A stretch of DNA of 64,000 bases. Source: Thiomicrorhabdus sp041583835 (GTDB taxonomy: Bacteria; Pseudomonadota; Gammaproteobacteria; Thiomicrospirales; Thiomicrospiraceae). The stretch is from positions 109,351 to 173,350 of the forward strand of contig NZ_JBFHFC010000003.1 in NCBI RefSeq assembly GCF_041583835.1, in the 5' to 3' direction. The translations under genes and the position numbers were made by a program. Every line of letters starts with the position of its first letter. Position 1 is the first letter of the stretch. Below the pieces are notes generated by a model. That model ran no database searches and was not told the origin of the DNA. It saw only the letters and a program-made list of their open reading frames with translations. Below, piece by piece: positions 17,870 to 26,896 of this stretch.

Positions 17870-18538
17870 TCAAATACGCGTCATCAGCCAACCGTGCAAT
17901 GACTGTAGATCGTCAAAATGCGCCAAAGGCTCATGCACATCCAACTCGTGAGACTCATGCACACCATGACTCAAGGCGACACGATCCATATTAATATTTC
18001 GCGCCATCTCTAAATCAAACGTCGTATCTCCGACCATCAATGCGTGCTCGACAGGAACACCCAACTCTTCCAAAATCTGCTCCAACATCAACGGATTCGG
18101 TTTTGAAGCGGATTCCACCGGCGTGCGTGTAATATCGAAATAAACACCCAAACCGCACTCGGCCAACACCTGATCCAGGCCTTTTCGACTTTTACCGGTC
18201 GCAATCGCCAGCTTCACGCCTTGATTCTTCAAACTAAAAAGCATCGCTTCAGCGCCATCGAACGCCTCCATTTCCACTTCACACTCTTCAAGAAAGCACT
18301 GAGTATAGGCTTGAGCCATCGCTTCCACTTGCGACTGCTCCGCATCGGGATATAAGCCTTGAATCGCTTTTTCCAAACTCAACCCGATAATCTGTTTCGA
18401 CTCATGGTCCGGCAATACCGGCAAACCGCAACGTTCAGCCGCCGCTTGAATCGAGGCGACAATCCGCCCCTCCGAATTCATTAAAGTGCCATCCCAATCA
18501 AAAATCACCAACTGATACTTCTTCACACTAAACTCCAC
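17870..18538 (-). CDS. HAD-superfamily phosphatase (Gph-like)
   Basis: This 222-residue haloacid dehalogenase-type phosphatase has motif I FDWDGTLMNS, motif II IATGKS, motif III Lys in SKPNP and motif IV MVGDTTFDLEMA. The cap is of the phosphoglycolate phosphatase / pyrophosphatase kind. It lies 18 bases after rluC, a pairing common in gammaproteobacteria. The substrate cannot be told from the sequence. Confidence 0.88.
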   Translation of the reverse strand: MEFSVKKYQLVIFDWDGTLMNSEGRIVASIQAAAERCGLPVLPDHESKQIIGLSLEKAIQGLYPDAEQSQVEAMAQAYTQCFLEECEVEMEAFDGAEAMLFSLKNQGVKLAIATGKSRKGLDQVLAECGLGVYFDITRTPVESASKPNPLMLEQILEELGVPVEHALMVGDTTFDLEMARNINMDRVALSHGVHESHELDVHEPLAHFDDLQSLHGWLMTRI

Positions 18539-18556
18539 TCGCTCCGACCCGACCGA

Positions 18557-19528
18557 CTACGGCAAGGCCAAGGTTTCAACAATCTTTTTAAAATCGGGCC
18601 ACAAAGGCGCTTCAATCTGCATCCACTCTTTAGTAACCGGATGGGTAAACCCTAAAAACTGGGCATGCAAGGCCAGACGTTTCATCCCCAAAGGACGAAA
18701 ACGCTTATTTAACTCTCTGTCACCATATTTATCGTCACCCACCAACGGACAACCTTGAGATAAAGCGTGCACGCGAATCTGATGAGTTCTTCCCGTTTCC
18801 AGTTTAACCGAGACCAGATCGCAATCCTGTAAATGCCTCTCGACACTAAAATAACTCACAGACGGCTTTCCATCCTCTGCGACCACAACATGCCAACCGC
18901 CCTCGGCCGGTCGATCCTTGCGCAACGGCAAATCGATCTTTTGCTTACGTTTCGGCCATCGACCCGCCACAATCGCTAAATAACGCTTATCAAATTTATT
19001 ATCTCGGATCTGCTGTTGCAAATCCTTTAACACCGAAGCCTTCTTGGCAATCAACAAACATCCAGAAGTATCCCGGTCGATACGATGCACCAATTCCAAC
19101 CGTTTGGCCAAAGGACGCAACATACGTACCACTTCGATCAACCCCCAATTCACTCCGGTACCACCATGCACGGCAACCCCGGACGGCTTATTGACCACCA
19201 TCAAATCTTTATCTTCATAAAGAATATTGTCTTCAATGCGCTGCATCTGGCTATGCGGAATATCCGATTCAACGATCACTTTGGCTTCCGGTACATCCAC
19301 CGGCGGTATACGAACCACATCGCCCGCAACCAATCGCGTCTGCGCTTTAACGCGCCCCTTGTTAACCCGTACCTCGCCCTTTCGAATAATTCTATAAACC
19401 AACGTCTTAGGCGCTTTTCTTAAATGGCGCATTAAAAAATTATCGACACGCTGCCCCTCGTCCTCGGAAGTAACATTAACAAACTGGACTTTTGATGACT
19501 TTGACGTTCCGGACGACTCTGATGACAT
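18557..19528 (-). CDS. rluC: 23S rRNA pseudouridine synthase RluC
   Basis: This enzyme of about 323 residues makes pseudouridines in 23S rRNA (positions 955, 2504 and 2580 in E. coli). It has an N-terminal S4 RNA-binding domain (DNFLMRHLRKAPKTLVYRII) and the catalytic Asp in HRIDRDTSGCLLIAKK, followed by TGRTHQIRVH. The start is uncertain. ATG 19528 removes 23 residues that look non-conserved, and a further upstream start at 19597 is open. It is placed next to rne, divergently, as in E. coli and relatives. Confidence 0.92.
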   Translation of the reverse strand: MSSESSGTSKSSKVQFVNVTSEDEGQRVDNFLMRHLRKAPKTLVYRIIRKGEVRVNKGRVKAQTRLVAGDVVRIPPVDVPEAKVIVESDIPHSQMQRIEDNILYEDKDLMVVNKPSGVAVHGGTGVNWGLIEVVRMLRPLAKRLELVHRIDRDTSGCLLIAKKASVLKDLQQQIRDNKFDKRYLAIVAGRWPKRKQKIDLPLRKDRPAEGGWHVVVAEDGKPSVSYFSVERHLQDCDLVSVKLETGRTHQIRVHALSQGCPLVGDDKYGDRELNKRFRPLGMKRLALHAQFLGFTHPVTKEWMQIEAPLWPDFKKIVETLALP

Positions 19529-20359
19529 AAAGCTGATGCTTCCCTGACTGAAGGCAACCGACCGATTCCTAAGGAAATTTCGGTTCAATTGCACCATATT
19601 ATTTTAAAATTGGCGTAAGTTTACCTGTTGTTACACAATATGTCATTGCATAGCAAGAAAATGAGTGATATATTTGCGAGGCTTAATTTGTAAGCAGAAG
19701 TTAGAGATGAGCACAACTCAAAACTGTGCAGGAATTTTAAAACATTAGTTTAATGCAGTGTTTGCATTAAATATTTTGCAACCACATCGAAGACACGACT
19801 TACAGACGATATAGCGCTTGCCCGGTATAAATCGATAGCCAATTGCTCAAATTTAAACCCGGCAAAAACCCAAGTTAACGGACGCGGCTTTTGAAAACAG
19901 TCATAAGACGTCCGCTTAATGATACGGGACAAAGGCTTATCGTAAGGATTACAGAAAGACCGGATTTAACTTATCCGGACTGGCTAGAGCTTAGTGGAAA
20001 ATCAAAATAAAAAAACGACTAAGCTCGATAAAAATGTTGTAACGGGAAAGTGCCGGCAAATCCGGCCGATAATCGAACAGAGACAAGTGAAATGGCACCA
20101 TACGGGTTGCCGCGGTTAATAAAAAACCAAAAGTTAGACGCTGAACAAACGACAAAATCGTAAAGAACTAACGAAATCCTTCACAATAAATCCCCCTGTT
20201 TACCCACCGCAATCTAACAACAATTCGCCAGAATTGAAACCTTACTCGCCTTGGTAGGCTGCCAACGCTACCAAATTGCTCCGAGCAATCGGCTTTGTTC
20301 CCGTCGAATCCCCCTATATCGCTGTATCTGGTGCTTTTGATACAACAAAAGAGAACAGC
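19529..20359 (+). promoter_or_regulatory. Long structured leader region of rne
   Basis: About 830 bases between rluC and rne hold no convincing gene. Several hairpins are visible on the rne strand: CCGGAT/ATCCGG (19960-19978), GAGCTTAGT/ACTAAGCTC (19987-20026), GCCGG/CCGGC (20052-20066), TTGGTAG/CTACCAA (20251-20274), and immediately after it ATTGCT/AGCAAT (20275-20289). E. coli rne has a long 5' untranslated leader whose hairpins let RNase E cut and limit its own message. The tandem pair just ahead of the start codon would fit that role. I could not fix the promoter. Confidence 0.55.
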
Positions 20360-22837
20360 ATGAAAAGAATGCTTATTAATGCGACCCAGCCGGAGGAGCT
20401 GCGCATTGCCCTTGTCGATGGACAAACTTTATATGATTTAGACGTTGAAACCCCTCACCACCAAAAGAAAAAGGCCAATATCTACAAAGGCCGCATCACA
20501 CGAATCGAACCAAGCTTAGAAGCCGCTTTTGTCGATTATGGTTCCGAACGTCACGGCTTCCTACCCTTCAAAGAAATCGCCGAAGAATACTTCCCTGATA
20601 CCAAGCCGGAATCCGGACGCTTCAACATCAAAGATGTACTAAGCGAAGGCCAAGAAGTTATTGTTCAGGTTCAAAAAGAAGAACGCGGTAACAAAGGTGC
20701 AGCGTTAACCACACAAATCACCCTAGCCGGTCCTTACATCGTCATGATGCCGAACAACCCGAAAGCAGGCGGAATTTCCCGACGCATTGAAGGTGACGAC
20801 CGTTCCGAAATTCGTGATTCATTGCGTGACCTTGACGTTCCGGAAGGCATGGGATTAATCATCCGTACGGCCGGTGTCGGAAAAAATACCGACGAACTGC
20901 AATGGGGTGTTAACTACCTTGTACAGCTTTGGGATGCGATCCAGAAAGCCGCAGTCGAAAAAACTGCGCCGTTCTTGATCCACCAAGAGTCCGACATGGT
21001 CATTCTGGCAATTCGTGATTATTTGCGTCAAGACATCGGTGAAATCATCATCGACGACATGCCGACTTTCCATAAAGCACGCGACTTTATTCAACACGTC
21101 ATGCCGCAGCAAGTCTACAAGGTCAAGCCGTACCAGGATACCATCCCGCTTTTCACCCGTTTCCAGATCGAGTCACAGATCGAATCGGCTTATCAGCGTG
21201 AAGTAACTCTGCCGTCCGGTGGTGCGATCGTTATCGACATTACCGAAGCATTGACAGCAATCGACATCAACTCGAGCCGCTCTACCAAAGGTGGTGACAT
21301 TGAAGAGACTGCCTTCCATACAAACATGGAAGCAGCCTGTGAAATCGCCCGCCAATTGCGTTTACGCGATATCGGCGGATTGGTCGTCATCGATTTCATC
21401 GACATGCACTCGAACCGTCACCAACGCGAAGTAGAAAACAAGATCAAAGAAGCCGTTAAGTCGGATCGCGCTCGTGTGCAAATCGGCAAGATTTCACGTT
21501 TCGGACTATTGGAAATGTCGCGTCAGCGTCTGCGCCCTTCCATCGACGAATCCACACAAATTGTATGTCCTCGCTGTAAAGGCGTCGGCGTAATTCGTGG
21601 CGTCGAATCCCTAGCGCTTTCAATCTTGCGTTTATTGGAAGAAGAATCAATGAAGGAAAACACCCGTCGTGTGACGGTACAAATTCCTGTTGATGTCGCC
21701 ACGTTCCTTTTGAACGAGAAACGCAACCAGATCACCAAAATCGAAGATCGCCATAACTTGCACATCCTAATCGTTCCTAACGAACATTTGGAAACTCCGC
21801 AATACATTATGGAACGTACCCGCAACGGTGACGATTCAACCACTAGCGCAAGTTACGAAATCAAAGAAGTGATTCTTCCGGAAGATCATTTGGTAACGGA
21901 ACCGGCTAAAGCGGCAGAACCTGAAGAACCGGCAGTGAAAAACATTCAACCGAGTGCACCGCCGGCACCAACTGCCGCCGCAGCTGAAGTTAAGAAACCG
22001 GGGCTACTGTCTCGCGTTTGGAACGCTCTATTCAGCCCGGCAGAAGAAGAACCTAAGAAGGATGAAAAGAAATCCCGCGAAGGCCAATCTAACCGTCAAC
22101 GCAAAGACGGTCGTAGTGGTGGCAACCGTTCTTCAAACCGTCGCAACAACCGTCGCCGCAGTCCGGACGATCAGGAGAAAACCACTCCTCCTAACAAGCG
22201 TCGTAACGACAACCGCGATAAGCGCGAAGAGAAAGGCGATGAAGCGACCGCAGCCAGCGAGCAAAGCAAACCTCGTCGTCAGCGTGAACGTCGCCCTCGT
22301 AAAGAACGTGAACCAAAAGCGGTAGAGCAACTAGAAAACCAAACGGCTCAACAGGCTGAAGAAGCCTATGAAAACGATACGGCCAAGAAACCTGCTAAGA
22401 GCACCAAAAACGAAGCGGTAGAAAAACCGGAAGATGGTGCCACGGAAGCGTCTGAAGCAACCAAAGAAGGTGAAGAAGGTCGTGGTCGTCGTACAGGTCA
22501 ACGTCGTCGTAGCCGTTACAATAGCCGTTCATACAACCGTCGTCGTCGTGCACCGGCTGGCGCTGAGAACATGTCTATTGACTCGCCACTTCCTGGTCAC
22601 GAATCGGTAACCACTGAAGCGACAACTGCATCGGCACAAACAAATGCTGACGCTAAACCGGAGTCCAAAGCGATTGACACTGCAACCGTTGAGACGGCTA
22701 CGGCTGCGCCAAAAGTAGAAAGCGATGCAGCTCCGGCGAAAAAAGAAGCGCAAGAGCCGGCACAAAAGACCGTAGAGAAAACCACAGAGAAATCTGAGGA
22801 AATATCGACCGAAACCAAAGCGGATAAGTCGGAGTAA
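20360..22837 (+). CDS. rne: Ribonuclease E
   Basis: This 825-residue endoribonuclease starts mRNA decay and processes rRNA and tRNA precursors on the inner membrane. The N-terminal catalytic half (about 1-510) includes the S1 domain, the DNase I-like domain with DIN and DFIDM motifs for Mg, and the zinc-link CPRCKG near residue 400. The C-terminal third is a disordered Lys/Arg/Glu-rich scaffold with several arginine-rich patches, like the RNA-binding and degradosome-docking region. I chose ATG 20360, which begins MKRMLINATQPEE, the family start; the frame is open upstream to 20276. A terminator follows. Confidence 0.96.
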   Translation: MKRMLINATQPEELRIALVDGQTLYDLDVETPHHQKKKANIYKGRITRIEPSLEAAFVDYGSERHGFLPFKEIAEEYFPDTKPESGRFNIKDVLSEGQEVIVQVQKEERGNKGAALTTQITLAGPYIVMMPNNPKAGGISRRIEGDDRSEIRDSLRDLDVPEGMGLIIRTAGVGKNTDELQWGVNYLVQLWDAIQKAAVEKTAPFLIHQESDMVILAIRDYLRQDIGEIIIDDMPTFHKARDFIQHVMPQQVYKVKPYQDTIPLFTRFQIESQIESAYQREVTLPSGGAIVIDITEALTAIDINSSRSTKGGDIEETAFHTNMEAACEIARQLRLRDIGGLVVIDFIDMHSNRHQREVENKIKEAVKSDRARVQIGKISRFGLLEMSRQRLRPSIDESTQIVCPRCKGVGVIRGVESLALSILRLLEEESMKENTRRVTVQIPVDVATFLLNEKRNQITKIEDRHNLHILIVPNEHLETPQYIMERTRNGDDSTTSASYEIKEVILPEDHLVTEPAKAAEPEEPAVKNIQPSAPPAPTAAAAEVKKPGLLSRVWNALFSPAEEEPKKDEKKSREGQSNRQRKDGRSGGNRSSNRRNNRRRSPDDQEKTTPPNKRRNDNRDKREEKGDEATAASEQSKPRRQRERRPRKEREPKAVEQLENQTAQQAEEAYENDTAKKPAKSTKNEAVEKPEDGATEASEATKEGEEGRGRRTGQRRRSRYNSRSYNRRRRAPAGAENMSIDSPLPGHESVTTEATTASAQTNADAKPESKAIDTATVETATAAPKVESDAAPAKKEAQEPAQKTVEKTTEKSEEISTETKADKSE

Positions 22838-22879
22838 TTCCATCTTCGCTTGATTTCAAATGTCTTATTCAAGGCACAA

Positions 22880-22906
22880 AAAAAGGCACATTATGTGCCT
22901 TTTTTT
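22880..22906 (+). terminator. Terminator after rne
   Basis: AAAAAGGCACA, then TTA, then TGTGCC and a run of seven T form a typical intrinsic terminator 43 bases after the rne stop. The A run on the other side could also serve the convergent phosphatase gene. Confidence 0.9.
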
Positions 22907-22989
22907 GTATCATTTTTACGGATTACGTTTAAACATCACCAATACATCGGTCTGCTAAATTTCGACTTTCTCTAAAAGATGCCGTTCAA

Positions 22990-23478
22990 CTAAAAATGTT
23001 TTTGTTGAATATGTCTTAACAACCCTTCCGATGCATCCGTAACCATATCAAATACCTGATCAAAACCTTGAGGACCGCCGTAATACGGGTCAGGCACTTC
23101 AGCTTGCGAAAAGTTCTCGGCAAAGTCCAGAAACATGGAAATCTTGTCAAAATGCTCGGGAAGCGCCAAATCCTTTAGATTGTTGTAATTGGCATGATCC
23201 ATCGCCAAGATATAATCGTATTGAATAAAGTCACCAAAATCCACCTGTCTTGCGCGTAAATCCTTCATCTCAATACCTCTGCCACGCGCTACCTGCATAG
23301 AGCGCGAATCCGGTGGATTACCGACATGATAGGCATGCGTTCCCGCCGAATCGATCTCAATCACCTTTTCAAGCTCATTGTCTCTAACCAATTTACGAAA
23401 CACCGCGTGCGCCGTCGGAGAACGGCATATATTCCCCATACAAACAAATAAAACTCTTACTTTTTCTTTATTTTTCAT
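22990..23478 (-). CDS. Low-molecular-weight protein tyrosine phosphatase
   Basis: This 162-residue cytosolic phosphatase has the P-loop CMGNICRSP (Cys13, Arg19) and the general acid Asp in PDPYYGG near residue 131. These are the marks of the LMW-PTP/Wzb/YwlE family. Such enzymes dephosphorylate protein tyrosine or arginine kinases. No capsule kinase gene is nearby, so the partner is unknown. Confidence 0.92.
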   Translation of the reverse strand: MKNKEKVRVLFVCMGNICRSPTAHAVFRKLVRDNELEKVIEIDSAGTHAYHVGNPPDSRSMQVARGRGIEMKDLRARQVDFGDFIQYDYILAMDHANYNNLKDLALPEHFDKISMFLDFAENFSQAEVPDPYYGGPQGFDQVFDMVTDASEGLLRHIQQKHF

Positions 23479-23663
23479 ACTGCTACATCATCCACTCATG
23501 TGCTTTAAGTAAAAAATCGTGAATATCCTATCACAATCAAATCGGCCGATTAACAAATCATTACATCGACACAACACACATCTCCACACAAATAAAATGG
23601 TAGTAATTTTACGTATCAAAATATAAGATGCAATACGAATAAATTTAACCAAACGAGCACACT

Positions 23664-24455
23664 ATGAAAAAATTAATATCGACAGCAGCAATTGTATTTT
23701 CATTCAGCCTTTTACTGACTGGTTGCGGTGGAGGAGGCGGAAGTTCAAATAACAATACAGAAAATCCAGAATCTCCCATCACACCCTCCAGTGCAACAAC
23801 AAATGGAACTTGGTATGGAACTTATAGTGAAAATGGTGTCACCTATGAATTAGCTGCTATGACTTACGATGGAAAAATTTATGTTGATTCATCTATACCT
23901 ACCCAAGACGGCTACGGTATTGAGATGGCAGATCAGTACAGTGGTACATTTCTGGTTAATAACGATGTGTTCTCAGCAACTCTCACATCTGACCAAGGAA
24001 TTACTACAACCCTATCAGGAACCATAGACGAACAAAATAAAATTGATGCAACATCCACCTCTAGCGACAACTCTAGTGGAACATGGTCACTCAATTATGG
24101 CAGCTTATACAACGAGCCTTCTAGTCAAGAACGTATTGCCGGTTCATGGAGAGAGTTCTTAGAAACCTATTATGAAGAATATCGCGAAGAGAGCACAACC
24201 ATAACCATCTCAAGTGACGGAACAGTAACAGGATCCGATAATGCCGGCTGTATTTGGGATGGTTCTATTACCACGCCAGATACAAATCATTCTCTATATC
24301 TTGTGGATATTACCATTTCAAACTGTGGAGACAATAATATGGAGCTAAATGGATTTGCAGACGCCTATATAGATGAACAGGAAGGGATAGACTACGGCCT
24401 TAATTTATATGTAACTCCGAATGGAAAACCATCCCAATGGCTCTTCCTAAGATAA
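23664..24455 (+). CDS. Unrecognised secreted lipoprotein
   Basis: This 263-residue protein has a lipoprotein signal peptide with lipobox LLTGC (Cys21), followed by a Gly5 run and a Ser/Asn/Thr-rich linker. The mature part is acidic, rich in Thr, Ser, Asn, Tyr and Gly, and looks like beta-sheet repeats. SGTW-type strands recur (NGTWYGTY, SGTWSLNY, AGSWREF), suggesting two or three lipocalin-like or beta-barrel modules. The two cysteines near residues 195 and 230 could form a disulfide. The gene is AT-richer than its neighbours and has its own terminator, consistent with a late acquisition. Function unknown. Confidence 0.75.
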   Translation: MKKLISTAAIVFSFSLLLTGCGGGGGSSNNNTENPESPITPSSATTNGTWYGTYSENGVTYELAAMTYDGKIYVDSSIPTQDGYGIEMADQYSGTFLVNNDVFSATLTSDQGITTTLSGTIDEQNKIDATSTSSDNSSGTWSLNYGSLYNEPSSQERIAGSWREFLETYYEEYREESTTITISSDGTVTGSDNAGCIWDGSITTPDTNHSLYLVDITISNCGDNNMELNGFADAYIDEQEGIDYGLNLYVTPNGKPSQWLFLR

Positions 24456-24500
24456 ATTTAATACCCTTACACAAGAGCTATAACATTAACTAAAGACCAA

Positions 24501-24534
24501 GGCATGGCTAAACATTATGTTTAGCCATGCCTTT
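24501..24534 (+). terminator. Terminator after the lipoprotein gene
   Basis: A perfect 13-base stem, GGCATGGCTAAAC / GTTTAGCCATGCC, with an ATTAT loop is followed by a short TTT. The stem is strong and the T tail weak. Confidence 0.75.
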
Positions 24535-24651
24535 AATAAATATCGCTATAATCCAGCAAGGCAAAGATTGCCACGTCAATCCATCTGTTTATTTCCCACT
24601 GCACTGCGCTTCCGTTAAAATAGACGAAATTTTTCAATAGGCCAGTTCTAA

Positions 24652-25344
24652 ATGCCCTCTTCCACCTCATCAAATTCGACATTCGAGAATCAATTCGAAT
24701 TTTCGGAAGATTGGATACTCTACGTTGACGAATCGATTATCGTCGCTAATAAGCCATCAGGCTTGCTGTCAGTTCCCGGTAGAGGGCCTGACAAACAGGA
24801 ATGCCTATTATCACACCTACAAGCACTTTACCCGGATGCTCTGATTGTTCACCGTTTAGATATGGACACCAGCGGCATCATGCTTTTAGCCCGAAATAAA
24901 GAGGCGCACAGAATACTGAGCCGTCAATTCCAGGAACGCGAAACCAGTAAAACCTATCAGGCTGTCTGCATCGGTAAACCCAGTTTACAAAGCGGCACGG
25001 TTCGTCTTCCGATGCGCTGTGACTGGGAACGCCGCCCCCTACAGATGATCGATTTTTTCTACGGCAAGTACGCCGAAACCCACTGGAAAATTTTGAAACA
25101 ATATCAAAACTTTTTCACGGTGGAATTGACCCCTATTACAGGTCGATCCCATCAGCTCCGTCTACACATGAAGTCCCTAGGCCACCCGATCCTCGGGGAT
25201 AACCTCTATGCCGACCCAGTCAGTCTTGAAATGATGCCCAGACTGATGTTGCATGCCCAACAACTCAGTTTTACCCACCCTGAAAGCGGACAACTTATCG
25301 ATATCTCCTGCCCGTCCGATTTCGAGCACCTGCTCCAAGCCTGA
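24652..25344 (+). CDS. rluA: RluA-family pseudouridine synthase
   Basis: This 230-residue synthase has the catalytic Asp in VHRLDMDTSGIMLLARN and the GRSHQLRLHM RNA-binding motif. It has no S4 domain. In E. coli RluA modifies 23S rRNA U746 and tRNA U32. Length and the missing S4 domain match RluA rather than RluC/RluD. It is followed 77 bases later by the unrecognised acidic protein gene. Confidence 0.87.
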   Translation: MPSSTSSNSTFENQFEFSEDWILYVDESIIVANKPSGLLSVPGRGPDKQECLLSHLQALYPDALIVHRLDMDTSGIMLLARNKEAHRILSRQFQERETSKTYQAVCIGKPSLQSGTVRLPMRCDWERRPLQMIDFFYGKYAETHWKILKQYQNFFTVELTPITGRSHQLRLHMKSLGHPILGDNLYADPVSLEMMPRLMLHAQQLSFTHPESGQLIDISCPSDFEHLLQA

Positions 25345-25421
25345 ACTACCCAAACAATGGCATAATTTATGCTTTAAGGCGTATATCAAAAAATATAAAT
25401 CTGTCAGTTGAGGGAAACAGC

Positions 25422-26879
25422 ATGTCAAACATCGATTTGGAACAAGATGATAAGGCAACCTTGGAAATGCTCGAAATGATGGGAGAAATCCCGGATGAAA
25501 TCGACGATACCGATGTCGGTTCCGATGACGTTGACGCCCTGTTATCGGAATTTGAGAATGCCAATGCTGCCGAAGCTGAAACCATGCTTGAAGTCGACGA
25601 CGCCCCTGAGCTGAGCCATCACACTGACGAGGACGATGACATGCCTCTTGATGAAGACGATATAGACAATATGCTCCAAGAAATCAGCAGAGCGGAACCG
25701 GAAGTTTCCACAGAAGCCAAAGCGGCTCCCGCGAGCGTTTCAGAAGAATCTGATGACATGAATATGGATCTTGACGATATCGATTCGATCATGGACTCAA
25801 TGCATACCGAATCCATCGAAAAGAACGATGCAGACATCCCGAACACCCAGGAGATCGAAGACGATCTTCCAATGCCGACTCTAGAAGACCTGGAAGAAGA
25901 CCTTAATCCGGACGATGTCGACTCTGTCCTGAATTCCATACCGGAAACCGAAAGTGCCGAAGCGTTATCGGAATTCTCTTCGGACATCGACATGCCTGAC
26001 GAAACCGAGTTATCGGCTCTGGATGAAAATGAAACCAGCAGCCTGGGCAGCGAAATGGAACTGGACGACCTCGATTCTATGATGAACGATATGCAAGCAC
26101 CCGAAGCTTCCCCAGCGATGTCTGTCGAGGAACCCGGCGTCATTGAAGACATGGAAAGCCTAGACGAAACCTCTCTTGATTCCGATGCTGAAATCGATAC
26201 GGATGATCTGCTTGCCTCGACGGAATCGATGCATACTGAAACGCAAGAAATCGAAGACAATATGGAAATGCCGGACCTTGACGACGAAATGCAAGCCGCC
26301 GAAGAACCAACCATGGAAAACAACGAATCTGCCGCGCTGGACTCCGACGAAGAAGAGTTAACTCCGAATGCATTAACCTCGGAAGCAGTTGATATTGATA
26401 TGATGACCGACTCTTTCGACGAACCCACTCCAATGACGGATATTGATATGGAAGCCCCTACCCCGATGCCCGAAACGGTTCCTGAGAATGGGGACGACAA
26501 TACCGTCAACGCCCAGGCAAGCGATTCGATCGCCAGCATGGAAGAAGCGATTGCCATTGACCAGGAAATACAGGAGATTGCCTCCGAGGTCACCAATACG
26601 GCAAAAGAAGCCACCCTGCTTGCCATCGCAACGACACAGAAAGCACACGAGTCGGCAGAAAAGACTCAGAAAGCGATTGAGGCCACATTCGCCGCTGCGG
26701 AACGTGCATTTGAAGCCGCTAAAAATGCAGGCTATACTCTTGAAATGGAAGGATTGAATACCCAACTCTCCAATCAAGAAATCGAACAGCAACTCGAAAG
26801 CATTCGTGCCAAGAACCAGCAGTTAAAGGCGGTCAACCTCAATATCAAAAACCGTATCGCCGAACTCAAACCCGAATAG
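25422..26879 (+). CDS. Unrecognised highly acidic repeat protein with C-terminal coiled coil
   Basis: This 485-residue soluble protein is very rich in Asp, Glu, Ser and Met over residues 1-370. A short motif recurs: DDVDALLSEF (35-44), DDIDNMLQEI (79-88), DDIDSIMDSM (118-127), DDVDSVLNSI (164-173) and DDLDSMMNDM (215-224), with a weaker copy near 260. A longer unit, SMHTE...QEIED followed by a MP-L segment, occurs at 126-153 and 269-285. Residues 380-480 form an Ala/Glu/Gln-rich coiled coil. The motif resembles the short acidic amphipathic peptides with which FliM and CheZ bind CheY; that is a likeness, not an assignment. The next gene starts 17 bases later. I do not recognise the family. Confidence 0.8.
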   Translation: MSNIDLEQDDKATLEMLEMMGEIPDEIDDTDVGSDDVDALLSEFENANAAEAETMLEVDDAPELSHHTDEDDDMPLDEDDIDNMLQEISRAEPEVSTEAKAAPASVSEESDDMNMDLDDIDSIMDSMHTESIEKNDADIPNTQEIEDDLPMPTLEDLEEDLNPDDVDSVLNSIPETESAEALSEFSSDIDMPDETELSALDENETSSLGSEMELDDLDSMMNDMQAPEASPAMSVEEPGVIEDMESLDETSLDSDAEIDTDDLLASTESMHTETQEIEDNMEMPDLDDEMQAAEEPTMENNESAALDSDEEELTPNALTSEAVDIDMMTDSFDEPTPMTDIDMEAPTPMPETVPENGDDNTVNAQASDSIASMEEAIAIDQEIQEIASEVTNTAKEATLLAIATTQKAHESAEKTQKAIEATFAAAERAFEAAKNAGYTLEMEGLNTQLSNQEIEQQLESIRAKNQQLKAVNLNIKNRIAELKPE

Positions 26880-26896
26880 CAGACAGGCCCGCGCCC

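Noticed and set aside
19750..19932. 60-codon minus-strand open frame in the rne leader
   Set aside because: No ribosome site, no recognisable features, and it lies in the structured leader region.
25619..26626. 335-codon minus-strand Ser-rich open frame
   Set aside because: Antisense to the acidic repeat protein; the Ser richness is the mirror of its Asp/Glu codons.
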